A stretch of DNA of 64,000 bases from an uncultured Holophagaceae bacterium (GTDB taxonomy: Bacteria; Acidobacteriota; Holophagae; Holophagales; Holophagaceae), in contig CAIMQW010000093.1 of NCBI GenBank assembly GCA_903843705.1, forward strand, positions 1 to 64,000, written 5' to 3'. Below are positions 1 to 6,869 of this stretch, piece by piece; position 1 is the stretch's first letter, and each line of letters opens with the position of its first letter. Under the pieces are notes generated by a model, which made no database searches, was not told the DNA's origin, and was given only the letters and a program-made list of their open reading frames with translations. A program made the translations under genes and the position numbers.

Positions 1-160
1 GGGCTTCTTGGCGGCGGCCTTCTTCGGCGCGGCCTTCTTCACGACGGCCTTCTTCACGGCCGGCTTCTTGGCGGCGGCCTTCTTCGGCGCGGCCTTCTTC
101 ACGACGGCCTTCTTCACGGCCGGCTTCTTGGCGGCGGCCTTCTTCGGCGCGGCCTTCTTC
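1..160. repeat. 60-bp in-frame tandem repeat coding the Lys-rich tail
   Basis: Bases 2-60 and 62-120 are identical and the first 40 bases of the next unit (121-160) repeat them again. Each 60-bp unit encodes a 20-residue block of the type AVVKKAAPKKAAAKKPAVKK. Beyond 160 the repeat decays into shorter CTTCTT-GGC variants. The array runs off the left edge. Such arrays readily gain or lose units by slippage. Confidence 0.9.
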
Positions 161-327
161 GGCGCGGCCTTCTTCGGCGCGGCCTTCTTCACGGCCTTCT
201 TCACAGCCGGCTTCTTGGCGGCGGCCTTCTTCGGGGCGGCCTTCTTGGCAGCTGGCTTCTTGGGGGCAGCCTTCTTCGCCGGCTTCGCAGCTTCGACGGC
301 GGGAGGGAGGAGGGGGGTTTCGGCCAT
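1..327 (-). CDS. possible nested histone-H1-like protein from an internal start (partial)
   Basis: Within the previous ORF and in the same frame, an ATG at 327 is preceded by AAAGGAG with a 6-nt spacer, a near-ideal ribosome-binding site. Translation from here would give MAETPLLPP followed by about 100 visible residues of KKAAPKKAAAKK repeats, i.e. a free H1-like protein made from the same message as the TrpC-like fusion. The purine-rich site lies in codons for Val-Lys-Glu and could be coincidental in a Lys-rich linker. Whether this start is used cannot be decided from sequence alone. Confidence 0.4.
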   Translation of the reverse strand, partial: MAETPLLPPAVEAAKPAKKAAPKKPAAKKAAPKKAAAKKPAVKKAVKKAAPKKAAPKKAAPKKAAAKKPAVKKAVVKKAAPKKAAAKKPAVKKAVVKKAAPKKAAAKKP

Positions 328-1296
328 GGGTGGCTCCTTTACGCCCTTTTGGGCGGGGTTGGAAGGGGTCGTGCGGGAAGAGGGTTTGCCCTTGGCATCC
401 TTCGCGCCAGGTTGGACCGGCTCTTTCCGCGGGGTGGATATGCGTTCCTTGGCCGCCGAAACGGCCGTGGGGGCTAGCGCCGCGTCTGCGGCAGAGCCGG
501 TCTTGCCCTTGGGCTTCGCGGCTTTTTTCGGGGGCTCCACGCCTGCCAGGATTTGGGCGAGGCGCTTGCCGGGATAGTAGTCATCGAGGAGGGCGTCGCC
601 GATCAAAAGGCCGTGGAGACCCAGGGCCTCCGCCTGCTTGATCTGCTCCAGACGCTGGATGCCGCCCTCGATCATTTTCAGGCAGCTCTTGGGGACTTTC
701 TTGACGAGCGCCACCGCCTGCTCCCAGGACGCTTCCCAGGTGTCGAGGTTGCGGCCCACGGCACAGATGATGTCGGCCCCGGCTTCGAGGGCGCGCTGCA
801 GCTCGGCCTCGGAGGTGGCCTCCACCACTACGTCTAGCCCCTTGCTGGTGGCAAACTTCAGGAGGGTCTGGAGGCGGTCCTGGGGCAGGAGCGCCGGCAT
901 CAGGAAGATGGCGTCGGCGCCGAGGATCTTGCTCTCCTCGACCTGGTACTCCTCGAAGATGAATTCACGACGGATCAGGGGCAGTTTCACTTGGGCGCGC
1001 ACCTCGGAGAGGTGTTTGTCATCGCCGAAATAGAGGAACTTGTCCGTGGCGACCGACAGGGCCCGGGCCCCGTTCTCAGCCAAACTCTTCGCGTGGGTGG
1101 AGGCTTTATAGGCTTCCCGGACCTGCCCGCGTCCCGGATCTCCTCCCGCAACTTCACCCAAGATGGTGATTCCAGGCTGGCTGAGCTCTTCTTTCAGCGA
1201 GTGGTGACCCTTGTAACCGTCCTTCACCGCCACGGGGCCCCTCTGCTTCTTGATTTCCACATCAAGGGCCTTAAAGATGGCGACTTTCTTTAGCAT
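1..1296 (-). CDS. TrpC-like TIM-barrel protein with histone-H1-like Lys/Ala/Pro tail (3' end outside window)
   Basis: This frame has no stop from the ATG at 1296 to the window edge (432 codons), so the ORF track missed it. Residues about 40-252 align with indole-3-glycerol-phosphate synthase (TrpC): the first Glu of the ILxEx(K) strand, the RREF strand, the VVEA strand with Glu159, GRNL, and a closing LLIGDALL. The usual catalytic lysines are gone: the E-x-K motif reads EVAGG (Ala50 where Lys is expected) and the KDF lysine is Arg110. The NNRN and SESG phosphate-site motifs read VGRN and IEGG. From residue ~253 a low-complexity linker leads into AAPKKAAAKKPAVKK repeats typical of bacterial H1-like or AlgP-like DNA-binding tails. 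The fold assignment is firm. Catalytic activity is doubtful, and a DNA-binding or regulatory role is inference. Confidence 0.85.
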   Translation of the reverse strand, partial: MLKKVAIFKALDVEIKKQRGPVAVKDGYKGHHSLKEELSQPGITILGEVAGGDPGRGQVREAYKASTHAKSLAENGARALSVATDKFLYFGDDKHLSEVRAQVKLPLIRREFIFEEYQVEESKILGADAIFLMPALLPQDRLQTLLKFATSKGLDVVVEATSEAELQRALEAGADIICAVGRNLDTWEASWEQAVALVKKVPKSCLKMIEGGIQRLEQIKQAEALGLHGLLIGDALLDDYYPGKRLAQILAGVEPPKKAAKPKGKTGSAADAALAPTAVSAAKERISTPRKEPVQPGAKDAKGKPSSRTTPSNPAQKGVKEPPMAETPLLPPAVEAAKPAKKAAPKKPAAKKAAPKKAAAKKPAVKKAVKKAAPKKAAPKKAAPKKAAAKKPAVKKAVVKKAAPKKAAAKKPAVKKAVVKKAAPKKAAAKKP

Positions 1297-1413
1297 TTAC
1301 CACGCTCCAAATCTCAGATACCTCACTGCTGGCCCTATGCGGAAGATCACTGGGCATTTTCCCTCTGATTCAACATGAAACCAGCGATCTGGATGAGGTC
1401 AACAGCAAAAAAC

Positions 1414-1460
1414 AAAAAATCTTCATTTTTTTTGACGCTACTGCCTCGCCGAGTGCTCAT
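1414..1460 (+). promoter_or_regulatory. A/T-rich hairpin and possible upp promoter in divergent gap
   Basis: The 228-base gap between the divergent TrpC-like gene and upp holds one A/T island. It contains AAAAAAT-CTTC-ATTTTTT, a 7-bp dyad with a 4-base loop (1414-1431), immediately followed by TTGACG (1432-1437), which resembles a -35 box. No good -10 sits at 17 bases (CATTCT is at 20), so the promoter call is weak. The rest of the gap shows nothing else recognisable. Confidence 0.3.
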
Positions 1461-1524
1461 TCTTTTCCGCTGTTCGAGACCCCGCAGTGCGCGACACTTG
1501 ATGAATCCGATGCCGAGGTACCCC

Positions 1525-2151
1525 ATGACGGTCCACCTGCTCGACCACCCTCTCGTCCACCACAAGCTCTCACTCATCCGCGACCGGAAGACGCCCGGCA
1601 GCTTGTTCCGCGCGCTCACGGAGGAAGTCGGGCTGTTGCTCGCCGTCGAGGCGACACGCGATCTGCCGACAGATTCGGTTGTCGTGGAAACGCCCCTTGA
1701 GCGGACAGGTACGCGCAGGCTCAAGCCGCTGGATCCCGTGCTGGTGCCCGTGCTCCGGGCCGGGCTCGGCTTGCTGCCGTCCTTCCTCAAACTTCTGCCG
1801 ACGGCGAAGGTCGGTCACCTCGGACTCTACCGGGACCACGACTCACTGGTGCCCGTGCCCTACTACCGCAATTTCCCCCCGCTCCTGGAAGCGCGTCCCG
1901 TGTTCGTGCTTGACCCCATGCTTGCCACGGGCGGGAGCGCCTCGGAAGCCGTGCGGCAGCTGAAGTCCGCTGGTGCGATCACCCTCACGCTGGTGTCCGT
2001 GCTGGCCGCACCCGAGGGCATCGAGCGGCTGAAGAAGGACCACCCCGACCTGACCATCGTCGTGGGCGCCATCGACCGCCAACTCAATGAGAAGGGCTAC
2101 ATCTTGCCCGGCCTTGGTGACGCGGGCGACCGACTCTTCGGCACCGCCTGA
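1525..2151 (+). CDS. upp: uracil phosphoribosyltransferase
   Basis: Converts uracil and PRPP to UMP in pyrimidine salvage (cytosolic). The PRPP-binding motif VLDPMLATGGSA and the C-terminal uracil-site motif GLGDAGDRLFGT are both intact. Starting at the ATG at 1525 gives 208 residues, the normal family length, with GAGG 6 bases upstream. The longer ORF from 1375 adds a non-conserved 50-residue leader and is rejected. Monocistronic: the stop lies 2 bases from the convergent gene on the minus strand. Confidence 0.95.
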   Translation: MTVHLLDHPLVHHKLSLIRDRKTPGSLFRALTEEVGLLLAVEATRDLPTDSVVVETPLERTGTRRLKPLDPVLVPVLRAGLGLLPSFLKLLPTAKVGHLGLYRDHDSLVPVPYYRNFPPLLEARPVFVLDPMLATGGSASEAVRQLKSAGAITLTLVSVLAAPEGIERLKKDHPDLTIVVGAIDRQLNEKGYILPGLGDAGDRLFGTA

Positions 2152-2153
2152 TC

Positions 2154-3566
2154 CTATTCTTTTTCGCGGCCGAAGATGCCCCGCAGCTTGCCCATCAGGC
2201 CACTCTGACCCTCGCGGGCAGCGGGCGGCTCGGGCTCCGGCCGTGACCATCCCGGGGGCACCGCCACCGAGGGGTCGAGCTCCAGCGCCCGGCGGATGCA
2301 GCCCTGGGCGTTGGCCCGGAAGCCCTTGCGATGATAGAGGTCGCCCATGAGAGCCCAGGGTTCAGCGGCCCGGGGGTTGAGACGGGAGGCCACCTGGAGG
2401 GCCTCGATGGCACGGGTCGACCAGGCCGGGTTGCTGATGCGCAGCCGCCCGAGCAGCAACCAGGTCTCGAAGGCCGCCGGGGACTCCCCGTCCAGCTTGA
2501 TGGCCTGCTCCAAGGCCCGGATGGCCTCGCTAGTGCGCTCCTGCATCACGTAGGACTTGGCCTTGATGAGCAACCGGCGGGCGCGCTCCTGGGGCGCCAA
2601 GGTCTCCTCATCCAGGGGCTCCTGTGTCATCGATGGGGACGATGGCGGCAGCGCCTCCGCGGTCAGTGGCGGCAAAGGCCTGGACGGCGTTGCAGGCAGC
2701 AGGTCTTCCTGGGCCAGCAGGAGTGGCTCGGGATCCGCCAGGAACTCGGCCTCCAACTCGATCTCGTATTCAAGCTCGAGTGGAGGAAGGAGTGTGGGCG
2801 GCGGCTCGATCACGACGGGTGGCGGCGGCGTCGGCTCGATGGGCATGAGGGGCAGGGCGCCTGCCACAAGCCTGATTCCGCCCAGGGCCCAGAGGGTGGC
2901 CACCAGTCGGGTGGCATCCTCCTGGGGGAGGCCCGCCAGGGATGCAATGGTGTTGCAGCCCAGTGGCTCCGTGCCCAGGAGGGTCAGCGCATAGGCCAGG
3001 GTGGGCGTAAGAGGGAGGTCGCTCAGCGACTCCAGGAGGTCCGGTCGGGCCTGCCAGCGCCAGTCAGGCTCGCTTTGGAACATCGCGATCAGCTCGCGGT
3101 CGATCTTAGCCTTCTGAAAGGTGTCCCAGACCAGCCGGCGGTGGCTCAGGTGGAACTGGTATTCACCCTTGATGACAGCGCCCGGGGTGGCCGGCAGCCA
3201 GGTCATGCGGAGGATGGGATGCTCCATGGCATGCAGCAGCACCGAGCCCAACAGTTCGTGGAGCTGTTCGTCCCGCTCCGTGGCCGTCAGGAGACCCCAC
3301 TGCACGACGCGATCCCCCACCCGTGCGCCCTCGCTGTCGTCCAGCAGCTCCTTCAGGGAGGCCATGTCCAGCACGCCCCGGCGGATCAGGAAGTTACCGA
3401 ACTGCTCGCCCACCGCATCGCTGCTCAGGTGATGGAGCTCGCCGTCCAGCCAGTGGAGCCGCCGGGTTCCATCGTTCTGCTCCAGCACCAGCACCCCCAC
3501 CGCTTCCTGCTGGTAGAGGGATCCCATGAGGGCCGGCAAAAAATGGCGCAGACGAACTTCGGGCAC
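2154..3566 (-). CDS. DUF4388-type N-terminal domain / TPR protein
   Basis: About 470 residues from a GTG start (3566) that has CGGAG upstream. The ORF-track start adds 29 non-conserved residues. The N-terminal ~110 residues (FLPALMGSLYQ, then LHWLDGELHHLSS and a GNFLIRRG stretch) look like the DUF4388/PatA-like domain found in gliding and signalling proteins. The centre is helical, followed by a Pro/Glu-rich acidic linker. The C-terminal third holds tetratricopeptide repeats (AIRALEQAIKLD, AIEALQVASRLN, CIRRALELDP). It is divergent from the Ser/Thr kinase gene 158 bases away, so the two may act together in signalling (inference). No enzymatic motif is visible. Confidence 0.75.
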   Translation of the reverse strand: MPEVRLRHFLPALMGSLYQQEAVGVLVLEQNDGTRRLHWLDGELHHLSSDAVGEQFGNFLIRRGVLDMASLKELLDDSEGARVGDRVVQWGLLTATERDEQLHELLGSVLLHAMEHPILRMTWLPATPGAVIKGEYQFHLSHRRLVWDTFQKAKIDRELIAMFQSEPDWRWQARPDLLESLSDLPLTPTLAYALTLLGTEPLGCNTIASLAGLPQEDATRLVATLWALGGIRLVAGALPLMPIEPTPPPPVVIEPPPTLLPPLELEYEIELEAEFLADPEPLLLAQEDLLPATPSRPLPPLTAEALPPSSPSMTQEPLDEETLAPQERARRLLIKAKSYVMQERTSEAIRALEQAIKLDGESPAAFETWLLLGRLRISNPAWSTRAIEALQVASRLNPRAAEPWALMGDLYHRKGFRANAQGCIRRALELDPSVAVPPGWSRPEPEPPAAREGQSGLMGKLRGIFGREKE

Positions 3567-3658
3567 TGAGGCTCCGGGAGTGCTACCTAGTTTGCACGTT
3601 CCGGACCGGGACGCCAGTCCCAGATGGAGGATTGTCCTGCAGTAATAATCCAATCAGC

Positions 3659-3687
3659 TTGGCCGCAGCCCCGTCTGGACCTATGCT
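3659..3687 (+). promoter_or_regulatory. candidate sigma-70-type promoter for the Ser/Thr kinase
   Basis: TTGGCC (3659-3664) and TATGCT (3682-3687) are separated by exactly 17 bases. Each matches the consensus at 4 of 6 positions. Initiation would fall about 30 bases before the kinase ATG at 3725. Confidence 0.45.
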
Positions 3688-3724
3688 GTCTCCCTGTCCT
3701 TGCCGCCGCCCAGAGAGGGCCCCG

Positions 3725-5389
3725 ATGTTCGAGAAGCTTGGAAAATTTGAGATAAGACGCGTGCTCGGCAATGGCGCCATGGGTGAGGTCTACCTCGGCA
3801 TCGACCCCTCCATCGGGCGTGAAGTGGCCATCAAGACCATCCTGCCAGCCGCGGCCCAGGGCGGCGATGCCAAGGAGCGCTTCGCCCGGGAGGCCCGGGC
3901 AGCGGGGGTGCTGAACCACCCTAACCTGGTGACCATCTATGAATTCGGAGAGGACCAGGGCGTCCTCTACATTGCCATGGAGTTCGTAAAGGGCCATGAC
4001 CTCGAGGACCTGCTCCGGGAGCAGTCTCTCACCCGCTCGGAGACCCTGGAAGTGCTGGCCCAGGTCTGCGACGGCCTGGGTTTCGCCCACCGGCAGCACA
4101 TCGTGCACCGGGATATCAAGCCCGCCAATGTGCGGGTGCAGCGGGACGGGAAGCGCCTCCATGCCAAGGTCATGGACTTCGGTGTGGCGAAGATCAGCAA
4201 CTCCGACATGACCGCCACGGGCATGGTCATGGGCACCGTGAGCTACATGGCGCCCGAGTACATCCGGACCGGCAAGCCTGACCCCCGCAGTGACCTCTTC
4301 GCCGTCGGTGTGATGCTCTACGAGGGCCTGAGCGGCCGGAAGCCTTTCTCTGGCGACACCACACCCACGGTGCTCTACAAGATCGTGAACGAGCCGCCAG
4401 ATCCCATCGACCTCGAGCAGCTGCACGGCATCAGCCCTGCGATCCGGTCAGTGCTGGATCGGTCCCTCTGCAAGAACCCCGACGAGCGCTTCCAGACGGC
4501 GGAAGACCTGGCGAAGGCCCTCCGCGCGGCCAAGGATCCCTCCTGGATGGGGCAGGTGGAGGACGCCACGGCGCGGCTCCAGGCCTCGGCACCCACGGCC
4601 CCGGCGGTGGTCCCGCCTCCTTCCGCGACCACCCAGCAGGTTTCCGCTGCCCCTCCGACCCCACCCCCCGCCGCGGTCGCCCCGCGCCCTGCCGCCGCAT
4701 CCGGCGCCGGGAGCAAGGGCTTGTGGCTGGGCCTGGCGGCCCTGCTGCTCGTCGGCGTAGGTGCTACCTCCTGGTGGGCCCTCCGGGGCCGGGCTCCACT
4801 CCCCGAGGGTGCGGTCAGCCCCGAGCCGAAACCAGCCTCTGTGTCGCAACAGGGCCCAGCCCCGGCCTCCCCGAACCCGGGGTCCCCGGTGGTCCCCAAG
4901 CCGGCGCCCGCGGGTCCCGCCCAGGTGGAATCCCCAGGGGTATCCAAGGCGGAGTCGAGGCCCGAGTCCCGGCCCGAGCCTCGACCTGAAACAGCGGTGG
5001 TCAAGGCGAAGCCCACCCCAGGAACAAAGGCGATCGAACAGCCGGATCTCTATCAGCCCGAGAAGCTCAACAAGCTTGAGGTCCACGAGCGCCTCAACCT
5101 CGGCAACGTCTCCCTCAGCGAGGCGATCCAGTTGGCAGACAGCCAACCCGAAAAGGCCATCCACGGCTTCCGTCAGGCCCTGAAGGCTGACCCCTCGAAC
5201 GTCAACGCCCACGCCTGGCTGGCGGTGGTCCTCTATGATCAGGGCCGCCAGGCCGAGTTCAACCAAGCGCTCCACCAAGCCCGCCGCCAGGGCATCCTCG
5301 GCCAGATGTCCTCCCGCAACGCCCGCTTCAGGTCCGTGCTCAATCAGGCCCGGCTCAGCGGGAAGCTGCCTTCCGACCTCGGGGACTGA
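3725..5389 (+). CDS. transmembrane Ser/Thr protein kinase (PknB type)
   Basis: A 554-residue Hanks-type kinase. Visible motifs: Gly-loop GNGAMGEVY (15-23), VAIK lysine 37, HRDIKPAN catalytic loop (~127), DFG (~151) and APE (~176). A Pro/Ala-rich juxtamembrane stretch leads to one membrane helix (GLWLGLAALLLVGVGATSWW, ~332-352). A Pro/Glu-rich spacer follows, then a C-terminal TPR-like region (AIHGFRQALKADPSN) predicted outside the membrane. The ATG at 3725 with GAGGG upstream is chosen over the longer ORF start because the kinase domain begins at once. The stop overlaps the rnc start by one base, implying co-translation. The substrate is unknown. Confidence 0.92.
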   Translation: MFEKLGKFEIRRVLGNGAMGEVYLGIDPSIGREVAIKTILPAAAQGGDAKERFAREARAAGVLNHPNLVTIYEFGEDQGVLYIAMEFVKGHDLEDLLREQSLTRSETLEVLAQVCDGLGFAHRQHIVHRDIKPANVRVQRDGKRLHAKVMDFGVAKISNSDMTATGMVMGTVSYMAPEYIRTGKPDPRSDLFAVGVMLYEGLSGRKPFSGDTTPTVLYKIVNEPPDPIDLEQLHGISPAIRSVLDRSLCKNPDERFQTAEDLAKALRAAKDPSWMGQVEDATARLQASAPTAPAVVPPPSATTQQVSAAPPTPPPAAVAPRPAAASGAGSKGLWLGLAALLLVGVGATSWWALRGRAPLPEGAVSPEPKPASVSQQGPAPASPNPGSPVVPKPAPAGPAQVESPGVSKAESRPESRPEPRPETAVVKAKPTPGTKAIEQPDLYQPEKLNKLEVHERLNLGNVSLSEAIQLADSQPEKAIHGFRQALKADPSNVNAHAWLAVVLYDQGRQAEFNQALHQARRQGILGQMSSRNARFRSVLNQARLSGKLPSDLGD

Positions 5390-6099
5390 TGCGCGCCAGG
5401 CAGACCAGAGGCCAGGATGCTCTTGAAACCCGCCTGGCCTACACCTTCTCGAACCGGGCCTTCCTGGTGGAGGCGCTCACCCATGCCTCGGCCACCAAGG
5501 GGCAGGACAACCAGCGCCTGGAGTTCCTGGGGGATGCCCTGCTCAACTTCACGATGGCCAGGATTCTCTTCGAAGCCCACCCGGATTGGCAAGAGGGCCC
5601 CATGAGCAAGCTGCGGGGCCTGCTGGTCTGCACGGAATCCCTGGCGGCGTGGGCCCTGGATCTGGGCCTGGATCAGCTCCTGAGTGCCGCCCACCCGCGC
5701 AAAGCCCCACCCATGGGTCCCAAGCCCCTGGCGGATGCCCTGGAGGCCCTGCTCGCCGCCATCTACCTCGATGCCCAGGCCGCTGGCGCAGATGCTGGGG
5801 CCACCGTGAAGGTCCTGGTCGAGGCGCGCTTCCGGGAGGACGTCCAGGCTGCCCGGGCCGACACCCTCACCCAGCGGGATCCCAAGACCCACCTCCAGGA
5901 AACGGCGGCCCGGCTCGGCCTTGCCGCTCCGGTCTATGTCCAGGTGGGGCAGGCCGGACCCGGCCACGCCCCCCGCTTCACCATGCGGGCCGCCATCGGC
6001 GAGCTCGCGACCGAGGCCGAGGGCCTCACCCGCAAGCGGGCCGAAAGCGATGCCGCCCGGAAGCTGCTGGACTTGATCGCGGCGCGGTCCCCCTCCTGA
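5389..6099 (+). CDS. rnc: ribonuclease III
   Basis: Double-strand-specific endoribonuclease for rRNA and mRNA processing, 236 residues. The signature NQRLEFLGDALL lies at 41-52 and the second metal-site pair LADALEAL at 114-121 (Asp116, Glu119). Residues ~155-230 form the dsRNA-binding domain (THLQETAARLG, KRAESDAARKLLDLI). The family's first signature Glu (NERLEFLGD, Glu38 in E. coli) is Gln42 here, while Glu45 and Asp49 are kept. The start overlaps the kinase stop (TGATG), so it is translationally coupled. Confidence 0.93.
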   Translation: MRARQTRGQDALETRLAYTFSNRAFLVEALTHASATKGQDNQRLEFLGDALLNFTMARILFEAHPDWQEGPMSKLRGLLVCTESLAAWALDLGLDQLLSAAHPRKAPPMGPKPLADALEALLAAIYLDAQAAGADAGATVKVLVEARFREDVQAARADTLTQRDPKTHLQETAARLGLAAPVYVQVGQAGPGHAPRFTMRAAIGELATEAEGLTRKRAESDAARKLLDLIAARSPS

Positions 6100-6139
6100 T
6101 GCGTTACACTCCCATTGGCCTGTCGCCCAAGGTGAGCGC

Positions 6140-6856
6140 TTGAAGATCTACCCTACCTTGAACCTCCAGAACGGCCGTGTGGTCTCCACCGCAAGGGGCG
6201 TGACGTCCTGCGTGGAAAGTCCGCAGGAGCTGGCCGACCGCCTCATCGACGAGGGTGCCACCCGCCTGGCGCTGGTGGATGTCGATGCGGCCCTGGGCAA
6301 GGGCAACAACCGCGACATCATCGGCCAGGTCCTCCAGCGCTGCCGGACCCGGGACCGGAAGGTCTGCCTCCAGGTCGCGGGGGGCATTCGCAGCTCCGAT
6401 CAGGCGCAGTTCTTCCTTGATCTTGGCGCCAGCTGGCTGGTGGCTGGCACCATCCTCCACAAGTCCCCCATGGTCGCCGAGCAGCTCATGGCCCGGTTCC
6501 AGAACAACCTGGTCGCCGCCATCGATGCCCGGGGTGGGAAAGTCCACCGCTCTGGCTGGGTGGACCCCACCACCCAGAGCGCCCTAGAGCTGGCGCAGCG
6601 AGCCAAGGCCTACGGCTTCCGCCGCCTGCTCTTCGTGGACATCCCGGAGGATGCCGCCGCCGTCCCGGACTTCCAGACCGCCAACGAACTTGCGGCGGCC
6701 ACGGGCCTGCCCTTGATCATGGGCGGCAGCCTCACCGCTCCTGCCCACCTGAAGGCCCTGAGCTCTCACCCAAGCCTGAAGGGCGGGCTGGTTGACGCGG
6801 TGCTGTTCCGGCAGGATCCCCACCTCCTCGCCTTCCTCCAGGCCACCTGCGCCTGA
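6140..6856 (+). CDS. HisA/HisF-family TIM-barrel protein
   Basis: 238 residues from a TTG start with GGTGAG upstream. The fold matches HisA (ProFAR isomerase): LNLQNGRVV at the N-terminus, LVDVDAAL, VAGGIRS phosphate loop, AIDARGGKVHRSGW, and a second phosphate-type loop MGGSLTA. HisA needs an Asp on strand 1 (Asp8) and one on strand 5. Here strand 1 carries Asn8 (TLNLQNG instead of AIDLQNG) and strand 5 keeps Asp129. No other his gene is near. It may be a divergent HisA or a paralogue with another role. Confidence 0.75.
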   Translation: MKIYPTLNLQNGRVVSTARGVTSCVESPQELADRLIDEGATRLALVDVDAALGKGNNRDIIGQVLQRCRTRDRKVCLQVAGGIRSSDQAQFFLDLGASWLVAGTILHKSPMVAEQLMARFQNNLVAAIDARGGKVHRSGWVDPTTQSALELAQRAKAYGFRRLLFVDIPEDAAAVPDFQTANELAAATGLPLIMGGSLTAPAHLKALSSHPSLKGGLVDAVLFRQDPHLLAFLQATCA

Positions 6857-6869
6857 TCCGGGAGGGGCC

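Noticed and set aside
8-577. 189-residue + strand ORF rich in Ala/Phe
   Set aside because: It is the antisense shadow of the Lys-rich tail: TTC and GCC codons mirror GAA/AAG and GGC. No Shine-Dalgarno and no conserved domain.
2331-3569. 412-residue + strand ORF
   Set aside because: Antisense to the DUF4388/TPR gene, low complexity and no known motifs.
2157-5280. other long overlapping ORFs in the kinase region (e.g. 3587-4426 minus, 4448-5278 minus)
   Set aside because: Shadows of the kinase ORF, which has all kinase motifs in order.
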